Positions 34,970 through 44,186 of a stretch of 64,000 nucleotides of DNA are shown here, in pieces (the stretch's first letter is position 1; each line of letters begins with the position of its first letter). The notes beneath the pieces were generated by a model. The model did not search any database, was not told the DNA's origin, and worked only from the letters and a program-made list of their open reading frames with translations. The position numbers and the translations under genes are program-made. Source of the DNA: Methylobacterium frigidaeris (GTDB taxonomy: Bacteria > Pseudomonadota > Alphaproteobacteria > Rhizobiales > Beijerinckiaceae). The stretch is from NCBI RefSeq assembly GCF_022179185.1, contig NZ_BPQJ01000008.1, forward strand, positions 1 to 64,000, read 5' to 3'.

Positions 34970-36151
34970 TTATGCCCGCTTCAGCTTCGTAATCATGTCA
35001 CCCGGCACGCCCGCAAAGTTGTTCGATAACAGGTAGCGCGGGCTCGACTTGATCCAGTTATCGAGGTCGATCTCCTCGAACTTGCCGTTGTCCCAGGTCT
35101 GGACGATCTCGAGGTCTTCGTCGCCGATGTTCTTGATCGCGTGGCCGAAGCCCATCGGGATGTAGGCGACGTCGCCGGGGTTGAACTCGGCCACCTTGCC
35201 GCGCCCGCCCGAGCCGAACAGGGCCACCTGACCCTTGCCCTTCAGGTAGTAGTGCCACTCGTTGGCGTTGACGTTCCAGTGCAGCTTGCGCATCTGCCCC
35301 GGCTTGATCGTCATCACGCCGCCCGACATCGTCTTCTGAATCGGCCACTCGTCGACCGTGGCGAGGCGGAAGGTGCCACCCTCGAACTCGCGCACCGCGC
35401 GCGGGTCCTTGAGCAGGCGGAACTTGTGGGTCGATTCCTTCGGCCAGGGCGCGTCGAGGGCGTCGGAGACCGGCACCACCGGACCGGCCTGGATGTAGGC
35501 CTCGCCCTTCGGGAAGGCGTCGAAGGCGTCCTTCGGCAGGCCGAAATCCAGCGCCAGCATGTCCTTCGGCGTCACGTCGATCCAGTCGGTGATCGAGAAC
35601 GTGCCGTGCTCCGAGAAGGCGCCGTTGTCGAAGGACAGGATGAAGTGGCACGGCTTATCGCCGATGGTCTGGATCGAGTGGCCGTGGCCTTTCGGGAAGT
35701 ACCAGAGGTCGCCGGGCTCGTAGTTGTTGATCTCGCTCGCACCCGACGGATCGAGCACCACGGTCTGGCAGCGCCCGTCGATGACGTAGGCCCACTCGGC
35801 CGCGATGGCGTGCCAGTGCAGCTCGCGCGAGGCGCCGGGCTCGAGGAACATATGCACGCCCGCGATCCCCTTGCTGATGGGGAACTGGTGCACCGTCGCC
35901 TCCTTGGCCCAGCCGCCGGAGGTCACCTTCGGCCGGTTGCCGTCGAGGGAGAAGCGGAAGTCGGGCATCGCTCCGACATCCTGGGGATCGTGGTAGGCGA
36001 CCTTCGCCCCCGGTGGCAGCGAGACCGCCTGGCGGCCGAAGCCGCCATCGCCCGGATTGCCGTGGTCGTGCTCCAGCGCCTTCGCGCCCGTCGCCATCAC
36101 GCTGGCGCCGAGCGCCGCCGTTCCCAGAAACAGCCGCCGCGTCTGGTCCAT
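34970..36151 (-). CDS. Tat-exported bicupin, oxalate decarboxylase family
   Basis: The 393-residue protein has a Tat signal (QTRRLFLGTAALGASV) and two cupin domains in the OxdC arrangement. Cupin 1 has metal ligands H112, H114, E119 and H158. The lid segment, SENST in Bacillus OxdC, reads SEHGT (180-184) and keeps E181. Cupin 2 has H291, E298 and H337, but the second histidine is N293 (HWNVNANEW). The enzyme probably acts on oxalate or a similar acid in the periplasm. The altered second site and lid leave decarboxylase versus oxidase activity open. GGGGGA precedes the ATG. Confidence 0.85.
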   Translation of the reverse strand: MDQTRRLFLGTAALGASVMATGAKALEHDHGNPGDGGFGRQAVSLPPGAKVAYHDPQDVGAMPDFRFSLDGNRPKVTSGGWAKEATVHQFPISKGIAGVHMFLEPGASRELHWHAIAAEWAYVIDGRCQTVVLDPSGASEINNYEPGDLWYFPKGHGHSIQTIGDKPCHFILSFDNGAFSEHGTFSITDWIDVTPKDMLALDFGLPKDAFDAFPKGEAYIQAGPVVPVSDALDAPWPKESTHKFRLLKDPRAVREFEGGTFRLATVDEWPIQKTMSGGVMTIKPGQMRKLHWNVNANEWHYYLKGKGQVALFGSGGRGKVAEFNPGDVAYIPMGFGHAIKNIGDEDLEIVQTWDNGKFEEIDLDNWIKSSPRYLLSNNFAGVPGDMITKLKRA

Positions 36152-36258
36152 GGTGCGTCCCCCATCGCGCCGGCCTTGAGCCGGTCGCCATCCGTCAGGC
36201 CCGGTCGGACCGTGATGCGGGAAGCTGGAGCAGGGCGGTGCGCCAGTGAAACGCATTG

Positions 36259-36278
36259 TCGGCATTCGCGCATGCCGA
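36259..36278. promoter_or_regulatory. Inverted repeat upstream of the bicupin gene
   Basis: Perfect 7-base arms TCGGCAT and ATGCCGA flank a 6-base spacer, about 110 bases ahead of the bicupin start and 40 ahead of the EamA pseudogene. An operator in this divergent region is plausible but not demonstrated. Confidence 0.3.
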
Positions 36279-36320
36279 TCATTCATGATGCCGCACGTGG
36301 CGGGAACGAGGGGGTGTGGG

Positions 36321-36743
36321 ATGTCCTGGCAGGTCTGGGCGCTGGTCTCGGCGGTGTTCACCGCACTCACGGCGGTGCTGGCCCGGGCCGGCAGCGCCGG
36401 GGCGGAATCGGACGCCGTCGCCTTCATGCGCTCGATCGTGATCCTGCTCGCCCTCGGGGCGCTCTGCCTCGCCACCGGCCAATGGCAGGCCCTGCGCAGC
36501 CTGACCGGGCGCAACCTCGGCTACTTAAGCCTCTCGGGCCTCGCCACCGCCGGCTCCTGGGCTTGCTACTTCCGCGCCCTCAAGATCGGCGGGGCGGCGC
36601 AGGTCGCGACCCTCAACTAGCTGTCGATCGTGCTGGTGGCCGTGTTCGGCGCGACGCTGCTCGGCGAGCGCCTGTCGGGGGTGAACTGGCTCGGGGTCGG
36701 GCTGGTGGCGGTGGGAGCCTACCTGCTCACCTGGCGGGGGTGA
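36321..36743 (+). pseudogene. EamA/DMT transporter interrupted by an amber codon
   Basis: The frame from ATG 36321 encodes a single-EamA-domain membrane protein (four to five helices; MSWQVWALVSAVFTALTAVLARAG). It meets TAG at 36618-36620 after AAQVATLN and continues in frame as LSIVLVAVFGATLLGERL to TGA 36741-36743. Family members usually have Lys (AAG) or a similar residue at that spot (xKLSxVLV), so a single base change would explain the stop. Without readthrough the product is 99 residues and lacks the last helices. Confidence 0.75.
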
Positions 36744-36767
36744 GGGAAGAAGGACCGAATCTCCCTT

Positions 36768-36806
36768 TTCCCACCCACGACCTCAGGATGAGGTCGTGGG
36801 TGGGAA
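36768..36806. repeat. 18-bp palindromic repeat
   Basis: Two perfect 18-base arms around CCCACCCACGACCTCA flank a 3-base loop (GGA). This long, tight hairpin follows the EamA pseudogene and precedes the convergent gene at 36926. It is either a dispersed repeat unit or a bidirectional terminator. Confidence 0.75.
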
Positions 36807-36925
36807 GAAGGATAATCCCGGCGATCGAACACGCTCCGAACCCTCCGGAGCCCTCGTCGAGGCCAGCAATCGCCGATCGCCGGACTACGCGATCTCCGAG
36901 CGAGGCTGCGCGGTAGCGCCGCCGC

Positions 36926-37519
36926 TCAAGGCGCCTGCAAGCTCGTCGCGATGCCGAGGCTGAGCGCGGTGCTGCCCGAAGGCCGGTAGAGCGTGTTGAA
37001 CGCCGCCTTGTCGACGAGCGTCGCGGCGCCGGGCTGGCCCATCTCGCCGTAGAACCGGCGCATGGCGTCGGTGCCGCGCTCGTTCAGCGTGCTGGCCTCG
37101 ACCCGGTTGCCTGGGCGGTGCGCGGTGTGGAAGCCGAGGCCGGAGCGGCCCGACATCCCCTCGTAGACGTCATCGCCGTGGACGTAGTAGCGCCGCACGC
37201 CGCCGGCGAAGATCAGCGTGCAGGCGCTGTCGCACCGCGCCGCATGGGCGTCCACCGCCGTAACGAGGCCGGCGCGGCGGATCGCCCGGCCGATGGCGAT
37301 GCCCTCCAGCACCTTGCCGCCGCCGCTGTCGAGGTAGACGACCCGCAGCGGCTGGGCGTGCGGCCCGGCGAGGAAGCGGGCGAAGGCCTCGCCGTCGCCC
37401 GGCACGATGGAGCCGGCCAGCATCACCCGGTCGCCGCTCTCCGACAGGCTCATCGCTCGCGAGGGGCCGGCGCCCGTCATCAAGACGGCTGCCACGAGTG
37501 CCAGGGCACGCCACCGCAT
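36926..37519 (-). CDS. Secreted ClpP/crotonase-like hypothetical protein
   Basis: The 197-residue protein has a signal peptide (ending PSRA) and a ClpP-like fold of the COG3904 type. Motifs are VVYLDSGGGKVLEGIAIGRAIRRAG and RCDSACTLIFAGGVRR, with a Ser at the position where ClpP-like peptidases have their nucleophile. Peptidase activity is not established for this group. The C-terminal part is variable. It lies 64 bases downstream of the secreted gene at 37584 on the same strand. Confidence 0.75.
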   Translation of the reverse strand: MRWRALALVAAVLMTGAGPSRAMSLSESGDRVMLAGSIVPGDGEAFARFLAGPHAQPLRVVYLDSGGGKVLEGIAIGRAIRRAGLVTAVDAHAARCDSACTLIFAGGVRRYYVHGDDVYEGMSGRSGLGFHTAHRPGNRVEASTLNERGTDAMRRFYGEMGQPGAATLVDKAAFNTLYRPSGSTALSLGIATSLQAP

Positions 37520-37583
37520 CGCCGTTCCTCCCGCGCTTCCCCAACGGCATTGTGACGCTGCGTGAGCCGGAAGGCCAGGGCGC

Positions 37584-38741
37584 TCACGGCCAGACCTTGA
37601 TCGCCACCGGCCGCCGCACGAGGTCGCGGTCGGAGGTGACCTCGCAGCCCTTCGTCTTGAGCGTGACGTAGTAGAGCGTCGCCGTGTCGCCGACGGTGTC
37701 GAAGTTGCGGCCGGGCGCAGTGGGATCGATCAGGGAGGGATAGCTGACGAGCTCGCCACCGGCTTTGCAGGGATCGTCGTAGAGGGTGGATCCGGCGATC
37801 AGGAGGCGCGGCGCGTCCCAGGAGAGGAGGTCGCGCGACGTGCTCCAGTAGATCCCGGATCGCGGGAACACGCCGCCGGCGGCGGCCTGGAACACCGCGA
37901 TCCAGGCGCCGGTGCCGCGGTGGCGGTTCACCGAGCCGACCGGGGCGGGGAACGGCGCCACCGGGGCGCAAGCGCCGACGGGTTTCGCACCCTTCAGGTA
38001 GGGATTGGGGAAGCGGGCCGTGAAGCCCTTGCCGTCGAAGGCGCGCCAGCGGTCGGGTTCGGTGACGTCGTCGCTGCGGAACAGGCAGACGCCGAAGGGC
38101 TGGCCGGTCCAGCCGGTGGTCGAGGCGTAGAAGTAGCGGTAGCGGCCGTCGGCGACGATGTTCGAGGGGTTGAAGAAGCCGCGGTGGCGGCCCTGCTCGA
38201 CCTCCTGGCGGAAGGGCGGCGCCGCGATCACCGTCGGCGGCGTCGTGCGGGTGAAGCTGCGCCCGCCGTCGGTCGAGCGGGCGGCGAGCACGGCGTTGTA
38301 CCAGCAGGCCAGCGTGCCCTTGGTGCGGCAGCGGCCGTGGTCGTCGGCGTGGTACTCCTCGTGCAGCAGCGCCTCGACCCGCGTGCCGTCCTCGGTCCAG
38401 GTCGCGGTGATCCAGGTGCGGTCGTCGAAGGCCTCGGGCTCCGGCTTGAAGGCCGAGTCGAGCACGATCCGGCAATCGAGCTTCAGGGTGTCGAAGTCGC
38501 GGCCGCGCAGCGCCCGGTTGCGGTAATGCATGCCGAACAGCGCGATCCCGCCATCGGCCTCGCGCAGGGCCCGGGCGGGAGCGTCCGGCACGTCGTGGCC
38601 GTCGCAGGCGTCGCGTCCCGCCTTGAACACCGTGTGGGCCGGGCCGACCAGCGTCAGGGCCGAGAGCGGCGGTTCCGCCGCGGCCGGCAGGACCGTCACG
38701 GCCGCGACGCAGAGACACGCGAAGAGGAGGCGATGGAGCAT
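37584..38741 (-). CDS. Secreted beta-propeller-like hypothetical protein
   Basis: The 385-residue protein has a signal peptide (VTVLPAAA) and repeated blade-like segments such as AARSTDGGRSFTRT, RYRYFYASTTGW and GIYWSTSRDLLSWDAPRLL. These resemble the Asp-box and strand patterns of sialidase or GH43-type propellers. Several paired cysteines suggest disulfides. A carbohydrate-related role is possible but no catalytic set could be assigned. Confidence 0.6.
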   Translation of the reverse strand: MLHRLLFACLCVAAVTVLPAAAEPPLSALTLVGPAHTVFKAGRDACDGHDVPDAPARALREADGGIALFGMHYRNRALRGRDFDTLKLDCRIVLDSAFKPEPEAFDDRTWITATWTEDGTRVEALLHEEYHADDHGRCRTKGTLACWYNAVLAARSTDGGRSFTRTTPPTVIAAPPFRQEVEQGRHRGFFNPSNIVADGRYRYFYASTTGWTGQPFGVCLFRSDDVTEPDRWRAFDGKGFTARFPNPYLKGAKPVGACAPVAPFPAPVGSVNRHRGTGAWIAVFQAAAGGVFPRSGIYWSTSRDLLSWDAPRLLIAGSTLYDDPCKAGGELVSYPSLIDPTAPGRNFDTVGDTATLYYVTLKTKGCEVTSDRDLVRRPVAIKVWP

Positions 38742-38842
38742 GCGGCATCCCTGGACTCGTCGTCCGAGGCTGCGCCAGATTGCTTGAGGCTTGCTTTCGG
38801 CTCTCGCTCGAGCCGGCCGCCGTCCCGGAAGGTTTTTCTCCG

Positions 38843-39436
38843 ATGCTGCTCCTGATCGTCGGCCTCGTGCTGTTCCTCGGCACCCATGCCTTCACGATGG
38901 CCCGCGGCCCCCGCGCCGCGCTGATCGAGCGGGTGGGGGAGGGGCCCTACAAGATCGGCTACTCCGTGGCCTCGCTCCTCGGTCTCGTCGTCCTCTCGAT
39001 CGGTTACGGTCAGTACCGGGCGAACGGCTATCTCGAGATCTGGTCGCCGCCGGTCTGGACCCGCCATCTCGCCCTGCTGCTCGTGCTTCTCGCCTTCATC
39101 TGCTTCGTCGCCGCCTATCTGCCGGGACGGATCAAGGCGCGGCTCAAGCATCCGATGCTGCTCGGCGTGAAGATCTGGGCGACCGCCCATCTGCTGGCCA
39201 ACGGCGACCTCGGCTCGATCATCCTGTTCGGGGCGATCCTGGCCTGGGCGGTGATGGCCCGCATCAGCGCCAAGCGCCGGGACGAGGTGAAGCCGCATGG
39301 CGGGCCGGCGGCGGCGCCCGCGGGCTGGCGCAACGACGCGCTCGCCGTGGTGATCGGCGTCGCGGCGTGGTTCGTGTTCGCCCGGGTGCTGCATCCCTGG
39401 CTCATCGGCGTCGCGGTCTGGCCGGGCCAGGCCTGA
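38843..39436 (+). CDS. NnrU family membrane protein
   Basis: The 197-residue protein has about five to six hydrophobic helices (MLLLIVGLVLFLGTHAF, VASLLGLVVLSIGYG, LALLLVLLAFICFVAAYLPG) with the NnrU-typical HPMLLGVKIWATAHLLANGDL. NnrU relatives are linked to nitric oxide/denitrification genes in some species, but no such genes are here. I use ATG 38843 rather than 38780. Its stop lies in the first copy of a 21-bp tandem repeat. Confidence 0.88.
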   Translation: MLLLIVGLVLFLGTHAFTMARGPRAALIERVGEGPYKIGYSVASLLGLVVLSIGYGQYRANGYLEIWSPPVWTRHLALLLVLLAFICFVAAYLPGRIKARLKHPMLLGVKIWATAHLLANGDLGSIILFGAILAWAVMARISAKRRDEVKPHGGPAAAPAGWRNDALAVVIGVAAWFVFARVLHPWLIGVAVWPGQA

Positions 39437-39490
39437 CTTCCCGCCGGGCAGGCCTGACTTCCCGCCGGGCAGGCCTGACTTCCCGCCGGG
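39429..39490. repeat. Three tandem 21-bp repeats at the nnrU stop
   Basis: Three head-to-tail copies of a unit beginning AGGCCTGACTTCCCGCC start at 39429, 39450 and 39471; the last differs in its final base. The TGA stop of nnrU is in the first copy and the same TGA recurs in each. Copy-number change would not alter the protein. Confidence 0.9.
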
Positions 39491-39570
39491 ACTGTGCTAC
39501 GCGACCGGCCCTGTCGCGCGGTCGCGGCGAAGAGCCCACCAGGTCCTTGGTGGCGGCGAGCCCAGAGATC

Positions 39571-40362
39571 ATGAGCGAGAACGAGTTCATCCGCGAGGTC
39601 AACGACGAGTACCGGCGCGACCGCCTGGCCCAGATCTGGTCGCGCTACAGCGGCGTGTTCATCGGTCTCGCGGTGCTGGTGGTGCTGGGTGTCGGCGGCT
39701 GGCGCTACTGGCAGCACGCGCAAGGACAGCAGGCCGAGGCGGCGAGCCTGCGCTTCGAGGAGGCCCTGCGCCGCGCCAAGGGCGGCACGCCGGAGGATGC
39801 CGAGAAGGCCTTCGCGGGCGTCGCCGCCGACGCGCCGTTCGGCTACCGCCTGCTGGCGCGCCTGCGCGCCGCGGCGGAGGCCGGCAAGGCCGACCCGGCC
39901 GCCGGTGCCAAGGCCTACGCGGCGATCGCCGACGACACCGCCATCGGCCAGTCGCTGCGCGACCTCGCCCGCCTGCGCGGGGCGCTGCTCCTCGTCGACA
40001 AGGACGATGCCGGCGCGCTCAATACCCTCCAGAGCCTCGCCGCCCCGTCGAGCGCCTTCCGCCACACCGCCCGCGAGATGCTGGGCCTCGTGGCGCTCAG
40101 GAAGGGCGACGTCGAGGGCGCCGGCCGCTGGTTCGACCAGATCGCCGCCGACCGCGAGACCCCCGCCGGCCTGCGCCAGCGGCTCGAGATCTATGTCGGC
40201 CTGGTAGCCGGCGGTCCCGTGCAGGTGACCGAGGCGGCGGCCCCGGCGCCCGCCGCGCCGCCGCCGCCGACCCTCCTCGGGACGCCCGTGCCCGCGCCCG
40301 ACCCCGACACCCACGAGGAAGCCCCGGCCCCCGAGGCTCCGGCCCCTGAGGCGACGCGCTAG
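39571..40362 (+). CDS. TPR-domain membrane protein (YfgM-like)
   Basis: The 263-residue protein has a cytosolic N-terminus (FIREVNDEYRRDRLAQIW), one transmembrane helix (about 28-46) and a tetratricopeptide-like helical domain (about 50-215). A Pro/Ala-rich C-terminal tail follows. It matches the YfgM/TPR_21 group that assists SecYEG clients, commonly encoded beside der, as here. The tail is low-complexity and probably disordered. Confidence 0.88.
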   Translation: MSENEFIREVNDEYRRDRLAQIWSRYSGVFIGLAVLVVLGVGGWRYWQHAQGQQAEAASLRFEEALRRAKGGTPEDAEKAFAGVAADAPFGYRLLARLRAAAEAGKADPAAGAKAYAAIADDTAIGQSLRDLARLRGALLLVDKDDAGALNTLQSLAAPSSAFRHTAREMLGLVALRKGDVEGAGRWFDQIAADRETPAGLRQRLEIYVGLVAGGPVQVTEAAAPAPAAPPPPTLLGTPVPAPDPDTHEEAPAPEAPAPEATR

Positions 40363-40461
40363 AAATCCCGTAGCGCGGGACCCTTTCGTCCCGCATCATC
40401 GTCTAGGAGGGCGGCGCGCCTCGCGGCGTGCCCGCCCGCTGCTATTTTCAGGAAGACCTCC

Positions 40462-41808
40462 ATGTCGATGCCCATCGTCGCGATCGTCGGGCGTCCCAAC
40501 GTCGGCAAGTCGACGCTGTTCAACCGCCTCGTCGGCAAGAAGCTTGCCCTGGTCGACGACCGGCCGGGTGTGACCCGCGACCGGCGCGAGGGCGAGGTGC
40601 GCCTCGGCCACCTGCGCTTCCGCATCCTCGACACCGCCGGGCTGGAGGAGGCCGAGGCCGATTCGCTCGCCGGCCGCATGCGCGCCCAGACCGAGGCCGC
40701 CATCGCGGAGGCCGACGCGGTCCTGTTCGTGATCGATGCCCGCGCCGGCCTGCTGCCGGCGGACCAGCCCTTCGCCGAGCTGGTCCGCCGGGCCGACAAG
40801 CCGGTGATCCTGCTCGCCAACAAGGCCGAGGGCGGGGCCGGCATGGCCGGCGCCTACGAGGCCTTCGCGCTGGGTCTCGGCGATCCCGTCCCGCTCTCGG
40901 CCGAGCACGGCGAGGGCATGGGCGACCTCCTCGACGCCCTCGAGGCGGTGCTGCCGGAGCCCGACGACGAGGACGACGAGGAAGGGCGAGAGGGCAAGCC
41001 CCTCAAGGTCGCGATCGTCGGCAGGCCCAATGCCGGCAAGTCGACCCTCATCAACCGGATGCTCGGCGAGGACAGGCTGCTCGTCGGCCCCGAGGCCGGC
41101 ATCACCCGCGATTCGATCTCGCTCGACTGGGAGTGGCGCGGCCGGCGGATCAAGCTGCACGACACCGCCGGCATGCGCCGCCGCGCCCGGATCGACGACA
41201 AGCTGGAGAAGCTCGCGGTCTCGGACGGGTTGCGCGCCGTGCGCTTCGCCGAGATCGTGGTGGTGCTCCTCGACGCCACGATCCCGTTCGAGAAGCAGGA
41301 CCTGACCATCGTCGACCTCGTCGAGTCGGAGGGACGCGCCCTCGTCATCGGCCTCAACAAGTGGGACCTCGTCGCCGACCAGCCGGGGCTCCTCAAGGAG
41401 CTCAAGGAGAAGGCGACCCGCCTGCTGCCGCAGGTGCGGGGTGCGGCGGTGGTGCCGCTCTCGGGCCTCGCCGGCGAAGGCATCGACCGGCTGATGCACG
41501 CCGTGGTCTCGACCGCCGAGGTGTGGAACCGCCGCGTCTCGACGGCGAAGATCAACCAGTGGCTGAGCGAGGCGACGCAGGCCAACCCGCCCCCGGCGGT
41601 GTCCGGCCGGCGGATCAAGATCCGCTACGCCACGCAGGTGAAGTCGCGCCCGCCGCATTTCGCGCTGTTCGGCAACCAGCTCGACGCGCTGCCGAAATCC
41701 TACACCCGCTACCTCGTCAACAGCCTGCGCGAGGCCTTCGACCTGCCGGGCGTGCCGATCCGCCTGTCGCTCCGGACCTCGAAGAACCCGTTCGACAAGG
41801 GCGCGTGA
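40462..41808 (+). CDS. der: Ribosome biogenesis GTPase Der (EngA)
   Basis: The 448-residue protein has two tandem GTPase domains and a C-terminal KH-like domain, and acts in 50S subunit assembly. G1 motifs are GRPNVGKST (8-16) and GRPNAGKST (about 181-189), with DTAG, NKAE and NKWD in the expected places. A short acidic linker ([13 protein letters not shown]) joins the domains. It follows the YfgM-like gene by 100 bases in a common arrangement. Confidence 0.97.
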   Translation: MSMPIVAIVGRPNVGKSTLFNRLVGKKLALVDDRPGVTRDRREGEVRLGHLRFRILDTAGLEEAEADSLAGRMRAQTEAAIAEADAVLFVIDARAGLLPADQPFAELVRRADKPVILLANKAEGGAGMAGAYEAFALGLGDPVPLSAEHGEGMGDLLDALEAVLPEPDDEDDEEGREGKPLKVAIVGRPNAGKSTLINRMLGEDRLLVGPEAGITRDSISLDWEWRGRRIKLHDTAGMRRRARIDDKLEKLAVSDGLRAVRFAEIVVVLLDATIPFEKQDLTIVDLVESEGRALVIGLNKWDLVADQPGLLKELKEKATRLLPQVRGAAVVPLSGLAGEGIDRLMHAVVSTAEVWNRRVSTAKINQWLSEATQANPPPAVSGRRIKIRYATQVKSRPPHFALFGNQLDALPKSYTRYLVNSLREAFDLPGVPIRLSLRTSKNPFDKGA

Positions 41809-41821
41809 GGCTGAACGAGGA

Positions 41822-41992
41822 TCAGCGCGGCTTCTGGTCGGCGGGGAGGTTGCGGGCATAAGCTTCGCGCTCCTCCTTCTCGCGGATCAGCTTCTCGTAG
41901 GCCGCCTTGGCCTCGGCCGACACCGTGAGCGTGCGCGCCTGCGCGGTCTTGCGCTTCGGCGCGCGCTTGAACCGGTCGGTGGATTCGCCCAT
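41822..41992 (-). CDS. Small basic conserved-type protein
   Basis: A 56-residue frame runs from ATG 41992 to TGA 41822. It begins MGESTDRFKRAPKRKTAQ and continues with SAEAKAAYEKLIREKEERE, then ends NLPADQKPR. It is highly charged and helical. The codon pattern and tidy tail-to-tail position against der support it as a real gene. No function is known to me. Confidence 0.6.
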   Translation of the reverse strand: MGESTDRFKRAPKRKTAQARTLTVSAEAKAAYEKLIREKEEREAYARNLPADQKPR

Positions 41993-42128
41993 CGCCTGAA
42001 CACCCCCGTTTTGACTGGTTGCGGACGAATCTACCGCGTTCGTTTCTCCTTGGCGACCGCCAATGACCGGGCGGCAGGCCGAATCTCGCAGGCCCGAGAA
42101 AGCTTTGCCGGCTGGGCCGATGGTCGTG

Positions 42129-42163
42129 GGGGCCGGGGACGCATCCGCGGCGACACCGGCCCC
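42129..42163 (-). terminator. Hairpin after the LysR gene
   Basis: GGGGCCGG and CCGGCCCC form an 8-bp stem with a 19-base loop, 38 bases beyond the LysR stop on the minus strand. There is no U-tract, so this is a weak call. Confidence 0.3.
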
Positions 42164-42200
42164 GGCTTCTCCTCTCCCCGATCAATCCCGGGCGTGGGCC

Positions 42201-43106
42201 TCATCCCGCCACGTAGGCCGCCAGTTCCTCCGGCTCCCCCGTCGGAAAGGTCTCCCTCAGGTGCTCGAGGAAGGCCGAGACCCGGGCGCTGAGGAGCCGC
42301 CGCGATGGGTAGAGCGCCCACAGGGCGATGTCCGATCCCGCCACGACGCCCCAGGAGACCAGCCGGCCGGCGGCGAGGTCGGGGGCGACGAGGGAGACCG
42401 GCAGGCGCGCGGCGCCAACACCGGTGCGGACCGCGTCGCGGATCATCACGAGGGAGGACAGGGCCAGCACCGGCAGGACGGCGAGGCTCGCCCCGCCCGC
42501 CAGGGTCCAGACCACCCGGTTCTCCCCCATCCGATCCTGCGCCGTCCGCACCACCGCCGGAGCCCATCCCCCCTCCGCCGGGCGCGCGAGGCCGGGACTC
42601 GCTACCACCACCATCCGGTCGCGCAGGAAGACCCGCCCGACCAGGCCCTCGTCCGGATCCGGGTTGACCCGGATCACCAGGTCGTAGCCCTCCTCGACCA
42701 TGTCGACGGCCCGGTCCTCCGTCGTCACCGCGAGGCGGACCTGCGGGCACTTCAGCGCGAAATCCGCCGCCACCTTGCCCATGGCGATCTGCGAGAACAG
42801 CAGCGGCGCGCTGATCCGGAGCCGGCCCCGGGCGCGGGCCGCGCCCGCGGCGATCGCCGCTGCGGTCTCGTCGAGCTCGGTCAGCAGGGCGCCGGCCCGC
42901 TCATGGAGCGCCCGTCCCTCCTCCGTCAGCGTCAGCACCCGCGCGCCGCGCTCGAACAGGCGCAAGCTCAAATCGGCTTCCAGCTCGGCGACCCGGCGCG
43001 ACAGGGTCGCCTTCGGCCGGCCCGTGGCGCGGGCGGCGCGCCCGAACCCGCCGTGGCGGGCGACGAGGGTGAAATCGGCGAGCGCGAGCAGGTCCATCCG
43101 TTCCAT
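42201..43106 (-). CDS. LysR-family transcriptional regulator
   Basis: From ATG 43106 the product has 301 residues. The winged helix lies at about 4-62 (VARHGGFGRAARATGRPKATLSRRVAELE) and the effector domain at about 90-295, of the CrgA/DsdC-like subgroup. ATG 43097 is an alternative start. It is divergent from an NmrA-like gene at 43218, its likely target. Confidence 0.85.
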   Translation of the reverse strand: MERMDLLALADFTLVARHGGFGRAARATGRPKATLSRRVAELEADLSLRLFERGARVLTLTEEGRALHERAGALLTELDETAAAIAAGAARARGRLRISAPLLFSQIAMGKVAADFALKCPQVRLAVTTEDRAVDMVEEGYDLVIRVNPDPDEGLVGRVFLRDRMVVVASPGLARPAEGGWAPAVVRTAQDRMGENRVVWTLAGGASLAVLPVLALSSLVMIRDAVRTGVGAARLPVSLVAPDLAAGRLVSWGVVAGSDIALWALYPSRRLLSARVSAFLEHLRETFPTGEPEELAAYVAG

Positions 43107-43135
43107 CCAAGAGGCCGTTCCACTCACGAGACGGA

Positions 43136-43152
43136 ACGTCCCGCTCGGACGT
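43136..43152. promoter_or_regulatory. Candidate operator between LysR gene and NmrA-like gene
   Basis: ACGTCC and GGACGT flank a 5-base spacer (CGCTC) in the 111-base divergent region. The position suits a LysR site, although the repeat lacks the usual T-N11-A pattern. Confidence 0.35.
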
Positions 43153-43217
43153 CTATCGGCACGATCCTGGATCACTCATTCTGCTTGTGTGTTCAACGAC
43201 CAATCCGGAGCCATCCC

Positions 43218-44084
43218 ATGACGATCCTCGTTACCGGCGCCACCGGCACGATCGGCCGCCACGTGGTCCAGCAGCTCGCGCAGCGCGGCGCCGATCTGCG
43301 CGCCCTCGTCCGCGATCCCGCCAAGGCGGATCTCCCGGCGGGCGTCGCGGTCGCCAAGGGCGACCTCCTCGACGTCGACGCGCTACGCGGCGCGCTCTCG
43401 GGCGTCTCCACCCTGTTCCTGCTCAACGCGGTGGTGCCCGACGAATTCACCCAGAGCCTGATCGCCCTCAACCTCGCCCGCGAGGCGGGAATCGCGCGGG
43501 TGGTCTACCTGTCGGTGATCCACAGCGACCTCTCCGTGAACGTGCCGCATTTCGCGGCCAAGTTCGGTGTCGAGCGCATGCTCGAGGGGATGGGGTTCGA
43601 GGCCACCATCCTGCGCCCGGCCTACTTCATCGACAACGACCGGACGGTCACCGACGTGGTGCGCCAGCACGGCGTCTACCCGATGCCGCTCGGCCACAAG
43701 GGGCTGGCGATGGTCGACGCGCGCGACATTGGCGAGATCGCGGCCCTGGAGCTGATCCGGCGCGAGCAGACCGCCGCACCGCTCGTGCGCCTCAACCTCG
43801 TCGGGCCCGAGACCCTGACCGGGCCGGACGTCGCTGCGATCTGGTCGGAGGTGCTGGGCCGCCCGATTGCCTATGGGGGCGACGACGCGGCCGCGTTCGA
43901 GCAGAGCCTGCGGCGCTTCATGCCGCCCTGGATGGCCTTCGACATGCGCCTGATGAGCGAGCGCTTCCAGACCGACGGGATGATCCCGGAGGCGGGCGAC
44001 CGCGAGCGCCTGACCGCGATGCTCGGCCGCCCCTTGCGCTCCTACCGCGACTTCGCCGCCAGCGTCGCACACGCAACGCCCTGA
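43218..44084 (+). CDS. NmrA/QOR2-like NAD(P)-binding protein
   Basis: The 288-residue atypical SDR begins MTILVTGATGTIGRHVV and has VVYLSVIHSDLSVNVPHFAAKF and ILRPAYFIDND, matching the NmrA family. Members include quinone reductases and redox-sensing regulators. It lacks the YxxxK pair in the usual place. It is divergent from the LysR gene and is likely under its control. Confidence 0.85.
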   Translation: MTILVTGATGTIGRHVVQQLAQRGADLRALVRDPAKADLPAGVAVAKGDLLDVDALRGALSGVSTLFLLNAVVPDEFTQSLIALNLAREAGIARVVYLSVIHSDLSVNVPHFAAKFGVERMLEGMGFEATILRPAYFIDNDRTVTDVVRQHGVYPMPLGHKGLAMVDARDIGEIAALELIRREQTAAPLVRLNLVGPETLTGPDVAAIWSEVLGRPIAYGGDDAAAFEQSLRRFMPPWMAFDMRLMSERFQTDGMIPEAGDRERLTAMLGRPLRSYRDFAASVAHATP

Positions 44085-44186
44085 ATGTCGCCCGCGCGGG
44101 GGGCTCGGGCCGAAGCCCGATCGGTTCGACCCGGCGGCGGACTGCCCGGTGTGGAAACCGGACCGTGGCAGTGCGAAGGTGAGACG

